From an uncultured Thermoanaerobaculia bacterium (lineage in GTDB: Bacteria; Acidobacteriota; Thermoanaerobaculia; Multivoradales; Multivoraceae), in contig CATOTG010000006.1 of the NCBI GenBank assembly GCA_951813015.1, forward strand, positions 186,001-250,000: a stretch of DNA of 64,000 nt, in the 5' to 3' direction. The stretch's first letter is position 1. Every line of letters starts with the position of its first letter. Both the position numbers and the translations under genes were made by a program. Shown piece by piece: positions 44,027 through 52,894 of this stretch. The notes under the pieces are model-generated. The model had not been told where the DNA came from, did no database searches, and saw only the letters and a list, made by a program, of their open reading frames with translations.

Positions 44027-44719
44027 ATGACGGAACGCACCACCTACGAGCAGGTTGGCGACGTGGCCCTGGTCACCCTGGACGACGGCAAGGCCAACGT
44101 CTTCGGACCGCCGATGATCGCCGCGGTCAACGCCGCGCTCGACCGTGCCGCGGACGAAGCCAGGGCCGTCGTTCTGACCGGCCGGCCCGGCGTGTTTTCC
44201 GGCGGGTTCGACCTCAACGTGTTTCGCGATGGCGGCCCGGAGGAGGCCCGCGCGATGGGAGTCGCCGGCGCGCTGCTGATGATGCGCCTGTACGGATGGC
44301 CGCAGCCCCTGGTCGTTGCGGCGAGCGGACACGCCATCGCGCTCGGCGCGCTCTGCCTGCTCACCGGCGACCACCGCCTCGCGGCGGACGGCGACTTCCG
44401 CTTCGGGCTGAACGAGGTCGCGATTGGCAGAACGCTGCCGCCGTTCGCCTGGCTGCTGGCCAGGGAGCGGCTCTCCAAACGCGCCCTGACGCAAGCCGCC
44501 CTGACCGCAAGGATGTACGACGCCGAGGGCGCGCGCGATGCCGGTTTCGTCGACGCGGTCGCGCCGGCCGGCGAGCTGCGCGAGGCGGCCCTGGAGCGCG
44601 CCGCTCAGTTGGCCGAACTCGACGCGAATGCGTTCGCCGGAATGAAGCAGGGCCTGAGAGGCGAAGGCATCGACGCCGTGCTCGTCGGTCTCGCGGAGGC
44701 GGCGCCAAATGGCTCTTGA
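44027..44719 (+). CDS. enoyl-CoA hydratase/isomerase (crotonase) family protein
   Basis: Crotonase-fold protein of 230 residues, somewhat short for the family (about 260). The first oxyanion-hole stretch is 'VFSGGFDLNVF', the second 'SGHAIALGALCLLTGDHRLA'. 'FGLNEVAIGRTLPPFAW' would supply an acidic catalytic residue (Glu). The acyl-CoA substrate cannot be told. GGGAG precedes the ATG. Its 3' end overlaps the glutathione-transferase gene by 11 bp, so the two are translated together. Confidence 0.9.
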   Translation: MTERTTYEQVGDVALVTLDDGKANVFGPPMIAAVNAALDRAADEARAVVLTGRPGVFSGGFDLNVFRDGGPEEARAMGVAGALLMMRLYGWPQPLVVAASGHAIALGALCLLTGDHRLAADGDFRFGLNEVAIGRTLPPFAWLLARERLSKRALTQAALTARMYDAEGARDAGFVDAVAPAGELREAALERAAQLAELDANAFAGMKQGLRGEGIDAVLVGLAEAAPNGS

Positions 44720-45440
44720 CGTCTACTTCAGCGCGACCCCCAACGGGTGGAAGATCTCGATCATGCTCGAGGAGCTGCGCGAGGCGGGGGTCGAACTGCC
44801 CGAGACGCGCATCCACATGGTCGATCTGATGGCCGGCGACCAGTTCACGCCCGAGTTCACCGCGATCAACCCGAACCAGAAGATGCCGGCCCTGGTGGAC
44901 GACGGTCGCGCCGTGATGGAGAGCTGCGCCATCCTGCAGTACCTCGGGGAGAAATACCCGACCCCGCTCTACCCGACCGACGAGCGACGCTGGGACGTGC
45001 TTCCCTGGCTCTACTGGCAGGCCGCCAATCTCGGACCGGCGTTCGGCAACAAGCTGAGCTACACGCGCTACATCAACGTGCCCGATGAGGAGAAGGCGCA
45101 TCCGCTGGAACGATTCGGCAAGGAGTCGCTTCGGCTGGTGGCGATTCTCGGCCGCCGGTTCGAGAAGCATCCCTACATCTGTGGGGACACCTTCACGGTC
45201 GCCGACATCGCGGCGTTCCCGTGGATCCGGGCGTACAAGTGGGCCAAGGTCGACATCACGACCCAGCCCTCGGTCGTGGACTGGCTCAAGCGCGTTCGCG
45301 CGCGGCCGGGTGTGGACCGCGGAGTCGCCTACGGCGTGCCGGAGGACGAGGTCGACAGCTTCAGCAAGGAGCGCCGGGAACGCTACAAGGCACGCGGCGC
45401 GCAGATTGCCGCCAATGAGAATCTCAAGACGTCGGTCTGA
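44709..45440 (+). CDS. glutathione S-transferase family protein (Nu/Ure2-like)
   Basis: Cytosolic glutathione-transferase-type protein, 243 residues. The thioredoxin-like N-domain includes 'YFSATPNGWKISIMLEE', where 'TPNG' is the Ure2p/YghU/YfcG-type active-site loop, then 'INPNQKMPALVDD' and 'VMESCAILQYLGEKY' (glutathione-binding). The C-domain is all-helical with 'FTVADIAAFPWIRAYKWAKV'. Such enzymes reduce disulfide bonds or conjugate electrophiles. It is coupled to a crotonase gene, suggesting a CoA-thioester detoxification or aromatic degradation context, which is inference. Confidence 0.93.
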   Translation: MALDVYFSATPNGWKISIMLEELREAGVELPETRIHMVDLMAGDQFTPEFTAINPNQKMPALVDDGRAVMESCAILQYLGEKYPTPLYPTDERRWDVLPWLYWQAANLGPAFGNKLSYTRYINVPDEEKAHPLERFGKESLRLVAILGRRFEKHPYICGDTFTVADIAAFPWIRAYKWAKVDITTQPSVVDWLKRVRARPGVDRGVAYGVPEDEVDSFSKERRERYKARGAQIAANENLKTSV

Positions 45441-45600
45441 TTCCGGCTTAGGCAGCCTGGACCGCCTGCACCGCTGCCGCCCCGCAACCCCTTAGCAGGC
45501 TCAGGTGTTTCGGTCCATCCCGTCCGCTTCCAGGAGCTTCAGCCGCGAACTCACCCGTAGCGTTCTACGGCGCAAGCACCTAGAATTGCCGGAATCTCCA

Positions 45601-45867
45601 ATGGCGCAGGCGATGAACAAGGAAGCCACCGTGCAGCAGGTTCAGCTCATGGGCCACCGGATCCGGCGGCTGCGCCGCAAGAACAAGCTGACGCAGCCGG
45701 CGCTGGCAGAGCGGGTCGGCATTCCGCCGTCCGACCTGTCACGGATCGAACGGGACGAGCTCCGGGTCAGCCTCGACGTGCTGATCCGCATCGTCGCCGA
45801 GTTCAACGTCGGCCTGGAGGAGTTGATGGGCAAGCCGTCGGGCGGGCCGCGCGGCAGGCGCCGTTAG
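45601..45867 (+). CDS. XRE-family helix-turn-helix regulator
   Basis: Small DNA-binding protein of 88 residues. The helix-turn-helix covers about residues 18-70 with 'IRRLRRKNKLTQPALAERVG' and 'IPPSDLSRIERDELRVSLD'. The end is a basic tail ('SGGPRGRRR'). The ATG at 45601 is preferred over upstream starts that lack coding character. It is followed by 190 bp without a clear gene, so it is not part of an evident toxin-antitoxin pair. Confidence 0.85.
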   Translation: MAQAMNKEATVQQVQLMGHRIRRLRRKNKLTQPALAERVGIPPSDLSRIERDELRVSLDVLIRIVAEFNVGLEELMGKPSGGPRGRRR

Positions 45868-46059
45868 CGTACTAGCGTTAGCCATCCATGATGACGACAG
45901 GGGACAGCATTCGTCGTCGCTACCGTGAACCGGAGGGCGTAACGCTCCCAGCGTGGCTGACTGCAGACCGATGCCCAGGCCCAAAGGCACGGGTGCGCCG
46001 CTTCGTGGCGACACCCCGGAAGTGAAGTGGGCCTGCGGCCTGAACTCGCTGCGTGCGTC

Positions 46060-47796
46060 CTACGGCGCGAGCTCTTGGCCGGCGGCCTCGACGAGCCGCC
46101 CCAGGCCCTGTTCCACGTCGCCGTCGATGTGGACGGCAAGCACCCGGCGATCGCGCTCGACGAGCACTTCCTGGTCGCCCCAGGCCTGCGCGAGCTGGAC
46201 CTGGCCGAAGGTGATGCCTTCGCCGGGCGCCGGGATGTCCGCAGCCGGCGGCTCGGCCGTGATCTGCAGGAACAGGCCGCGGTTGGGCGCTCCCTTGTGA
46301 GCCTGTCCCGTCGAGTGCAGGAAGCTCGGCCCGAAACCGAGCACCGAGGCGCCGCCCGTGACGTCGGCGACGCGCCGTCGCAGCGCCTGGAGCAGGTCCC
46401 GGTTGCGGCTGCTGCGCTCGAGGTAGGCCGAGATCACCGCGTAGCCCCGCTCCGGGAACGTGGCCAGGTGGGTGCCCAGGAGGTGGGCCAGACCGAGTGC
46501 ACTGACCTCGCTCAACCGGACCACGCCGCCCGGTTCCGGCGCTGAGCCGACCTTCATCCGCTCGACGTAACGCCGGGTGACGACCTTCGACGACTCCACG
46601 TCCGGCTGGTCGAAGGGGTTGACGCCGAGCAATGCACCCGCCACGGCGGCGCCGAACTGCCAGCGGAAGAACTCGCCGCCGAGGTCTTGCGGAAGTCGCG
46701 CAGCGATCCGCACGACCGGGCCGCCCTGCGGCGGAGTGGCCGGCCCGCCATCGCCGCCGAGGTCTTCCGCAAGCTCGGCGGCGATTCGGGCAACCGGGCC
46801 GTCAGGCCGCGGCGGAGCCGACTCGCCGTTGCCGGCCTCGCTTCCAAGCACGATGTCGAGTCGATCGGGGCGCGGCTCCGCAGGGAGGCCGCCCGTATCG
46901 ACCGGCAACAACAGGACGTCGCCCTTGCCGAGCGACTCGGCAATCAGTTGCTCGACCCACGCAGCCATCGCCGCCGCCCCGGGCGCATGGAGATGGAGCT
47001 TGTCGCGGCCCGCGTCGTGCGCCGCGGCAAGCAGCAGACCCAACTCGACCCCGGGATTCGTCTCCGTATCCGTTCCGCCGCGCCGACACGCCGCGGCCAT
47101 CGAGCGCGCGCTCGCCAGAAGCGGCCCCGGGTCGATGCCGGCCACGGCCGCCGGAACCGCGCCGAACGCCGAGAGCGCAGAGAAGCGCCCGCCGATGTCC
47201 GCGTGGCCGAAGACGATCGTGGCGCCGGCGGCGCGGGCGCGTTCTTCGAGCGCAGAGCCGGGGTCGGTGATCGCCAGGGTCCTCGCCGCCGCCGCATCAC
47301 CAAGCCGGTCGAGGAGCAACTCGAAGGCGAGCCGCGTCTCGATCGTGCCGCCCGACTTGGAAGCGGCGATGACCCGCAGCGCCGCCGGCTCGGCTCCATC
47401 CAGCGCCGACGCGATCTCCCGCGGGTCCGTCGTGTCGAGGACGATGCAATCCGCGTCGACCCGCCGCGGCAGGGCCCGCCACAGCAGGTCCGCGCCGAGC
47501 GCCGAGCCGCCCATGCCGAGCAGCAGGCAGCGCTCGAAAGGCGGACCGGCAAGATGCTCAGCGAGGTCGGCAGCCGGCATCTCGACGCGGTCGGCGGGCG
47601 GCTTCGACACCGACACGCTGCCCAGCCGATCGACATCGAGCCAGCCCAGCCACTCCGCCTCGCCGGAATCCGTCCACAGCGAACTGTCGCGGGACCAAAG
47701 GCGAGCCGTGCCGTCCGCCTCCCGCCACTCGCGGCGGCGCCGGTCCAGAGCGGCTGCGAGTTCGGGATCGGCGTGGAGCAGTTCGATGGCGGTCAC
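46060..47796 (-). CDS. glucose-6-phosphate isomerase family protein
   Basis: A 578-residue protein resembling the isomerase half of bifunctional transaldolase/glucose-6-phosphate isomerase. Sugar-isomerase (SIS) motifs include 'LLGMGGSALGADLLWRALP', 'RVIAASKSGGTIETRLAF' and the C-terminal 'GFGPSFLHSTGQAHKGAPN', where His is the ring-opening residue. 'NPFDQPDVESSK' is typical of this subgroup. Between residues ~325 and 375 lies an unusual imperfect repeat. GTG start. No transaldolase gene is next to it. Isomerase role probable, in glycolysis or the pentose phosphate route. Confidence 0.85.
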   Translation of the reverse strand: MTAIELLHADPELAAALDRRRREWREADGTARLWSRDSSLWTDSGEAEWLGWLDVDRLGSVSVSKPPADRVEMPAADLAEHLAGPPFERCLLLGMGGSALGADLLWRALPRRVDADCIVLDTTDPREIASALDGAEPAALRVIAASKSGGTIETRLAFELLLDRLGDAAAARTLAITDPGSALEERARAAGATIVFGHADIGGRFSALSAFGAVPAAVAGIDPGPLLASARSMAAACRRGGTDTETNPGVELGLLLAAAHDAGRDKLHLHAPGAAAMAAWVEQLIAESLGKGDVLLLPVDTGGLPAEPRPDRLDIVLGSEAGNGESAPPRPDGPVARIAAELAEDLGGDGGPATPPQGGPVVRIAARLPQDLGGEFFRWQFGAAVAGALLGVNPFDQPDVESSKVVTRRYVERMKVGSAPEPGGVVRLSEVSALGLAHLLGTHLATFPERGYAVISAYLERSSRNRDLLQALRRRVADVTGGASVLGFGPSFLHSTGQAHKGAPNRGLFLQITAEPPAADIPAPGEGITFGQVQLAQAWGDQEVLVERDRRVLAVHIDGDVEQGLGRLVEAAGQELAP

Positions 47797-47961
47797 GGGC
47801 GCGTATGGTAGCGGTGGGCTTCACGCCGAGTGGGGCAGGAGGCCTGCATTCCCGGGCGTCGAACCCTGTTCTCGGGGGAGCGCGGCCAGCGGTTCGAGGT
47901 GCGGCGACCGGCCCGTGGCGAAGGGAAGAAACGCGAGTCCAGGTCCTGTTAGCTTTAGTCC

Positions 47962-49098
47962 ATGCCCAGCGAAACCTCACCCGGATCCAACGGACGGCCG
48001 CGGCCGCGCTTTGCCGCCGCGTCGGCACTTCTCGTCCTCGCCGTTCTCGCCTTCGTCTTCGGCTCGAAGTGGCAGGGCAGCGTCCTGCAGGCGGACAGCC
48101 GCGGAGAGCCTCGGCAAGTCGCGCCGGCCGGCAACCTTCTGCCGGAGGAACGGACCACGGTCAACCTCTTCCGGCAGGCGTCGCCCTCGGTGGTGAACAT
48201 CACGACCGTGACGAATCGCCGCAACGTCTTCGCTCGCCGCATCGATCGGGTGCCGGAGGGCACCGGCACCGGGTTCATCTGGGACGAACGGGGCCACGTG
48301 GTCACGAACTACCACGTCGTGCTCCGTGCAGACGAAAGGCTGGTCACCCTCAGCGACCAGAGCACCTGGCCGGCAGCACTGGTGGGCGGCGACCCGCACG
48401 TGGACATCGCCGTGCTGAAGATCGACGCGCCGGCCGACAAGCTGCGACCCATCGCGGTCGGCAGCTCGCGCGACCTGCAGGTCGGCCAGTCGGTCATGGC
48501 CATCGGCAACCCGTTCGGTCTCGACCACACCCTGACCACGGGTGTCATCAGCGCCCTGGATCGCGAAGTGTCTTCACTGACCAACCGCCTGATCCGCGGC
48601 GTGATTCAGACCGACGCCGCGATCAACCCGGGCAACTCCGGCGGCCCCCTGCTCGACTCGAGCGGCCGCCTGATCGGCGTGAACACGCAGATCGTCTCTT
48701 CCAGCGGCAGTTGGGGCGGCATCGGGTTCGCCATTCCGGTGGACACGGTGAACTGGGTCGTCCCGGAACTCATCGTGCACGGCGAGGTCGAGCGTCCGCT
48801 CATCGGCGTCGAGCTGGACGATTCCCTGCTGCGGGCGCGCGGCGTGAAGGGCGCGCTGGTGACCAACGTGGTACCCGGCTCCGGCGCCGACAGAGCCGGC
48901 ATGCGGGCCAGTCGGCGGACGCGACGCGGGATCGTCCTGGGCGACCTGATCACCGCGATCGAAGGTCGTGAAGTCGCCTCCGTCAATGACGTCCACACGA
49001 TCGTGGAGGACTTCCGCGTCGGCGACGTGGTCACGGTGACCGTCGCGAGACGCGACGGCGAAGAGGACCTCGAAGTCCGGCTCTCGTCGTCGCGCTGA
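47962..49098 (+). CDS. HtrA/DegS-type serine protease with one PDZ domain
   Basis: Periplasmic S1C protease, membrane-tethered by an N-terminal helix (about residues 18-34), 378 residues. The catalytic triad is His118 in 'TNYHVV', Asp148 in 'HVDIAVLK' and Ser226 in 'NPGNSGGPLL'. A single C-terminal PDZ domain (about 280-375) contains 'GALVTNVVPGSGADRAGM' and 'LGDLITAIEG'. One PDZ plus an anchor is the DegS-like layout, used for envelope stress sensing or protein quality control. Divergent from the glucose-6-phosphate isomerase gene. Confidence 0.94.
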   Translation: MPSETSPGSNGRPRPRFAAASALLVLAVLAFVFGSKWQGSVLQADSRGEPRQVAPAGNLLPEERTTVNLFRQASPSVVNITTVTNRRNVFARRIDRVPEGTGTGFIWDERGHVVTNYHVVLRADERLVTLSDQSTWPAALVGGDPHVDIAVLKIDAPADKLRPIAVGSSRDLQVGQSVMAIGNPFGLDHTLTTGVISALDREVSSLTNRLIRGVIQTDAAINPGNSGGPLLDSSGRLIGVNTQIVSSSGSWGGIGFAIPVDTVNWVVPELIVHGEVERPLIGVELDDSLLRARGVKGALVTNVVPGSGADRAGMRASRRTRRGIVLGDLITAIEGREVASVNDVHTIVEDFRVGDVVTVTVARRDGEEDLEVRLSSSR

Positions 49099-49133
49099 CA
49101 CCTGCTCGCGAACCCCGCTTGTACACTTGATCG

Positions 49134-50102
49134 ATGCCCTTGGACATCGGATTCATCCAGACCGTGGCGATCCGCGAGGTCTGGCCAACCGAGAACGCCG
49201 ACTTCACGCCGTGGCTCCAGTTGAACATCGGCGAACTCGACAAGGTGCTCGGGCTCGGGCTGAGCGATCCCCAACGTGAGGTCGGCGCCGGCGCCTTCAG
49301 AATTGACCTGGTGGCGGAAACCGACTTCGGCGACGTCGTCATCGAGAACCAGTTCGGCAAGAGCGACCATCGCCATCTGGGGCAGCTCGCAACCTATCTC
49401 TCGTACCGTGATGTGCAGCGAGCGATCTGGATCGTCGAAGAGGCACGGGCGGAACACGTCAAGGCGGTGGAGGCCTTGAACGCTCGTGGCGTGGGGCAGA
49501 TCTGGATGGTCACCGTGAGACCCGTCAGGATCGGCGACTCGCCGGCCGCCCCGGTGTTCACGGTCGTCGCCGAACCGCCCGAAGACGCGATCCCCCCGGG
49601 AACGACGGGGACGACGGGGACGACGGATCCGGACCTCACACCGACGCAGCGTCAGAGGCGCAACTTCATGGCCGCCCTGTTCCAGCAGGCACAGGATGAA
49701 GGGATCGACTCGCCGTTCAAGAATCTCAAGCCGCACCACGCCGGTTTGCAGGACGCATCTGCAAGAGGTCCGGGGCTGGTATACCGCGTCGCCGTCAACC
49801 GCCGCGGGTCCCGTGTCGTCCTGACCAACAAGAAGGACCGATGGACGGGAGCGCTGGCCGCGTTGCTGGAGAACCGGGAGAGCATCGATGACGCCTTCCG
49901 ACGCAGCGGGCTGCCGCAAGCGCTCAAATGGCGGGAGTGGCTGGCCGATGGCCGCTGGGCGATCGGGTACAGGGTGGAGGCCGGCTGCGAGGGCGAACCT
50001 GACAGGACCAGGATGCTTGAACTCAACCGGGCCTCGGCCCTGATGAAGAGCGTGTTCGACCCTTACCTCAGGGCGCTTGATCCTCGACTCGACGAGAGTT
50101 GA
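49134..50102 (+). CDS. DUF4268-like protein with PD-(D/E)xK nuclease domain
   Basis: Putative nuclease of 322 residues. The N-terminal domain has 'GAGAFRIDLVAET' (Asp) and 'VVIENQFGKSDHRHLGQLAT' (Glu-x-Gln), the two catalytic blocks of a PD-(D/E)xK fold in which Gln replaces Lys. A 'GTTGTTGTTDPD' linker leads to a C-terminal DUF4268-like domain (about residues 165-322). Such proteins are often found beside restriction or phage-defence genes, yet here the neighbours are housekeeping. It lies 35 bp after the HtrA gene. Confidence 0.78.
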   Translation: MPLDIGFIQTVAIREVWPTENADFTPWLQLNIGELDKVLGLGLSDPQREVGAGAFRIDLVAETDFGDVVIENQFGKSDHRHLGQLATYLSYRDVQRAIWIVEEARAEHVKAVEALNARGVGQIWMVTVRPVRIGDSPAAPVFTVVAEPPEDAIPPGTTGTTGTTDPDLTPTQRQRRNFMAALFQQAQDEGIDSPFKNLKPHHAGLQDASARGPGLVYRVAVNRRGSRVVLTNKKDRWTGALAALLENRESIDDAFRRSGLPQALKWREWLADGRWAIGYRVEAGCEGEPDRTRMLELNRASALMKSVFDPYLRALDPRLDES

Positions 50103-50126
50103 TCGGCGCCGGCCACAAGGCCGCGG

Positions 50127-50210
50127 CTGGGCGCGGATCGCGCTACCCGGGGTCCCGCCGGCTTCTGAAGAGAACGCGCCGCGAAGCCGCGGCCGTCCCT
50201 GCCGCGGCGC
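50127..50210 (+). repeat. dispersed hairpin-rich repeat, copy 2
   Basis: Contains a degenerate GGCGCGGATCGCGC hairpin followed by CCGCCGGCTTCTGAAGAGAA and CGCGCCGCGAAG, matching the second half of the family. Confidence 0.6.
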
Positions 50211-50237
50211 TCCAACTCCGCTAGAGTCGCGCCTTCC

Positions 50238-52010
50238 GTGACTCAGCAAGGTTCCTTCCTGCGGTCGGCACTCCTGGCCGCCCTTCTGACGGCGGCGCCC
50301 GGTTCTCCCGACGCCGAGGCACAATCGGCGCCCGCGCCGGACCGCGGCGACTTCGTCCCGGTCACGGACGCCATGCTCCAGAACCCGAGCGACGACGACT
50401 GGTTGATGTGGCGCCGCACGCTCGACGGCTGGGGCTACAGCCCGCTCGACCAGATCACGCCCGAGAACGTGGGCGACCTGCGGCTCGTCTGGTCCCGCGG
50501 CATGAGCGAGGGCCGCCAGCAGGGGACGCCGCTCGTGTACGACGGCGTGATGTACATGCCGAATCCCGTCGACGTGATCCAGGCCATCGACGCCTTGACT
50601 GGAGACCTCCTCTGGGAGTACCGGCGAGAGCACCCGGACAACATCCTGCAACAGGTCGGATTTCTGGCGGCCAACAACCGCAACATCGCGATCTACGGCG
50701 ACCTGATCATCGACACGAGCGTCGACGAGTTCGCCTTCGCCCTCGACGCGAAGACGGGCGAGCTGGTCTGGGAAACGATGATCCTCGACTACAAGACGCA
50801 GCCGGCGATGCAGAGTTCCGGCCCGATCATCGCCGACGGCAAGGTCATCTCGGGCCGCAGTTGCCTGCCGCGCGGCGGCCCGGACGCCTGCGTCATCCTC
50901 GCCCACGACGCGAAGACCGGGGCCGAACTCTGGCGGCGCCGCACGATTCCCGCGCCGGGAGAGCCGGGCGACGAAACCTGGGGCGACACGCCGTTCGAGG
51001 ATCGAACCCACGTGGGAACCTGGATGGCGCCGAGCTACGACCCGGGCCTGGAGCTCATCTACATCGGCACCTCGGTGACCTCGCCGGCGCCGAAGTTCCT
51101 GCTCGGCGGCAGGGAACTCAGGCACCTGTACCACAACTCGACCCTCGCGCTCGACGCGAACACCGGCGAGATCGCCTGGCACTACCAGCACCTGAACGAC
51201 CACTGGGACCTCGACCATCCCTTCGAGCGCCTCCTGGTCGACACCGCCACCGCGCCCGACGCGGACGAGGTCGACTGGATCAACCCCCGCCTGGAGCCGG
51301 GCGAGGAACGCAAGGTGATCACCGGGGTTCCCGGCAAGACCGGCGTGGTGTACACACTCGACCGCGAGACGGGCGAGTTCCTCTGGGCGCGGCCCACGAT
51401 CCGCCAGAACGTGATCAGCACGATCGACGGTGCGACCGGCGCGGTCACCGAGAACTCGGAGGTCGTGTTCCGCGAGCTGGAGCAGGAGGCCTATGTCTGC
51501 CCCACCTACATCGGCGGCAAGGACTGGCAGGCGGGCGCCTACAGCCCGCTGACCAACGCGATGTACGTGCCGATGCGCAACTCGTGCGCCCTGATGACGG
51601 CGACGCGCGCCGGCCGGCTCCCGGTCTACGCCCTGGACGCCGTCCACCAGATCGCCCCCGGCACCGAACTGAGCGGCTCGATTCACGCCGTGTCCGCCGA
51701 GACCGGCAAGTCGCTCTGGACCTACGAGCAGCGCGCGGGGTTGATGTCGCTCTTCGTCACCGGCGGCGGCCTCGTCTTCGTCGGCGACGGCAACGGCCGC
51801 TTCCGGGCCCTGGACGACGAGACCGGCGAGAGCCTCTGGGAGATCAACCTCGGCTCGCCGGTGACCGGCTTCCCCGTTTCCTTCGGCGTCAACGGACGCC
51901 AGTACGTCGTCGCCAGCACAGGCAGCCGGTCGGCGGCCCTCCTGGCCGGGCTCACGCCGGAGCTGCGTCCCAGCTCGGGCAACAACCTGTTCGTGTTCGC
52001 GCTGCCCTAG
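50238..52010 (+). CDS. PQQ-dependent dehydrogenase, lanthanide-type active site
   Basis: Periplasmic quinoprotein dehydrogenase, 590 residues, GTG start. A Sec signal (about residues 8-28, ending 'SPDAEAQ') precedes an eight-bladed propeller with tryptophan docking motifs such as 'ALDANTGEIAWHYQ', 'ALDAKTGELVWETM' and 'AVSAETGKSLWTYEQ'. Near the active site, 'HWDLDHPF' gives Asp324-x-Asp326, the extra Asp that marks lanthanide-dependent (XoxF-type) enzymes. No haem-c motif is fused. It probably oxidises an alcohol and passes electrons to a separate cytochrome. The substrate is unknown; a strong hairpin follows the stop. Confidence 0.88.
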   Translation: MTQQGSFLRSALLAALLTAAPGSPDAEAQSAPAPDRGDFVPVTDAMLQNPSDDDWLMWRRTLDGWGYSPLDQITPENVGDLRLVWSRGMSEGRQQGTPLVYDGVMYMPNPVDVIQAIDALTGDLLWEYRREHPDNILQQVGFLAANNRNIAIYGDLIIDTSVDEFAFALDAKTGELVWETMILDYKTQPAMQSSGPIIADGKVISGRSCLPRGGPDACVILAHDAKTGAELWRRRTIPAPGEPGDETWGDTPFEDRTHVGTWMAPSYDPGLELIYIGTSVTSPAPKFLLGGRELRHLYHNSTLALDANTGEIAWHYQHLNDHWDLDHPFERLLVDTATAPDADEVDWINPRLEPGEERKVITGVPGKTGVVYTLDRETGEFLWARPTIRQNVISTIDGATGAVTENSEVVFRELEQEAYVCPTYIGGKDWQAGAYSPLTNAMYVPMRNSCALMTATRAGRLPVYALDAVHQIAPGTELSGSIHAVSAETGKSLWTYEQRAGLMSLFVTGGGLVFVGDGNGRFRALDDETGESLWEINLGSPVTGFPVSFGVNGRQYVVASTGSRSAALLAGLTPELRPSSGNNLFVFALP

Positions 52011-52020
52011 CAGCTCCCGG

Positions 52021-52037
52021 GAACACGCCGCGTGTTC
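52021..52037. terminator. hairpin after the PQQ dehydrogenase gene
   Basis: Perfect 7-bp stem GAACACG/CGTGTTC with a CCG loop, 10 bases past the stop and 5 bases before the 3' end of the opposing tRNA-Gln. It can serve both converging transcripts. There is no T tract. Confidence 0.45.
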
Positions 52038-52042
52038 TCAGG

Positions 52043-52116
52043 TGGCTGGGAGGCAGGGATTCGAACCCCGATTCTACGGTCCAGAGCCGCATGTCCTACC
52101 GTTAGACGACCTCCCA
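52043..52116 (-). tRNA. tRNA-Gln (CTG)
   Basis: A 74-nt cloverleaf with CCA encoded. The acceptor arm TGGGAGG/CCTCCCA has a U1-A72 pair and G73 discriminator, both typical of tRNA-Gln. The anticodon loop CTCTGGA reads CUG (codon CAG). The T loop has GGTTCGAATCC. Confidence 0.95.
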
Positions 52117-52212
52117 GCGATAGCGGCAAGCGCGGGAGTTTAGCAGCCAGTGGCAGAAGTCGCGCTGCATTCGAGTGGCCATGCATCTCAGCCCGACATC
52201 GTGCCATCCGTG

Positions 52213-52275
52213 CGCCCGATGACGGGCGCACGGACTGGTTCGCGGGTGGCGCGGAGCGCGCCACCCGGGTCGCGC
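52213..52275 (+). repeat. dispersed hairpin-rich repeat, copy 3 (5' part)
   Basis: GATGACGGGCGCACGGACTG then GGTGGCGCGG/AGCGCGCCACC, a stable hairpin. It matches the first half of copy 1 (43820-43927, opposite strand) at most positions. Confidence 0.65.
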
Positions 52276-52384
52276 CTCGGTCGCGCCTCGACCGCGCGTC
52301 GCCTCTCATTTTCTGTATGCTGAGCCAGTAAGTTGCCGACCCGGAACGGCCGTCCACCGCCCCAGGACGCAGAGGAGAACGAAC

Positions 52385-52894
52385 ATGGCGATCGCCTTCA
52401 CGCTGAACGGCAAGTCGACGACAGTCGACGCTCCGCCGGAGATGCCCCTGCTCTGGGTCCTCCGCGACGAACTCGACCTCAAGGGCACGAAGTTCGGCTG
52501 CGGCCGGTCCTTCTGCGGGGCCTGCACCGTGCACGTCGACGGTGAGCCGGAGCGCAGTTGCCGCATGCCGGTGTCGCGTGCCGAGGGGAAGAAGATCACG
52601 ACGATCGAGGGCCTGTCCGAGGACGGCGTCCATCCCGTGCAGCTCGCCTGGCGGGAGATCGACGTTCCGCAGTGTGGCTACTGCCAGGCCGGCCAGATCA
52701 TGTCGGCCTCGGCGCTGCTGGCGGGCAACCCGCAGCCGACGGACGGCGACATCGACGAGGCGATGAGCGGCAACATCTGCCGCTGCGCGACCTACACCCG
52801 CATCCGGGCGGCGATTCACCGCGCGGCCGAGATGGCGCAGGCGTCTCCCACCGATCACGAAACGGCCACAGGCGCCGGAGGGAGTGAGGCATGA
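52385..52894 (+). CDS. (2Fe-2S)-binding subunit of a molybdenum hydroxylase (IorA-like)
   Basis: Small electron-transfer subunit (169 residues) of a xanthine-dehydrogenase-family enzyme, like the alpha subunit of isoquinoline 1-oxidoreductase. It has the plant-ferredoxin-type cluster ligands '[17 protein letters not shown]' plus a later Cys, and the second cluster in '[17 protein letters not shown]' and '[17 protein letters not shown]'. It lacks a signal and is likely co-exported with the Tat-bearing large subunit. The next gene starts inside its stop (ATGA). Confidence 0.94.
   Translation: MAIAFTLNGKSTTVDAPPEMPLLWVLRDELDLKGTKFGCGRSFCGACTVHVDGEPERSCRMPVSRAEGKKITTIEGLSEDGVHPVQLAWREIDVPQCGYCQAGQIMSASALLAGNPQPTDGDIDEAMSGNICRCATYTRIRAAIHRAAEMAQASPTDHETATGAGGSEA

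Noticed and set aside
45888..46025. Small open frame of 45 codons after the XRE gene
   Set aside because: No ribosome-binding site, no recognisable motif and Arg/Pro-rich composition, so not listed as a gene.
48606..51686. Minus-strand open frame of 1026 codons across HtrA and the PQQ dehydrogenase
   Set aside because: Shadow of three well-identified plus-strand genes; no recognisable domain.
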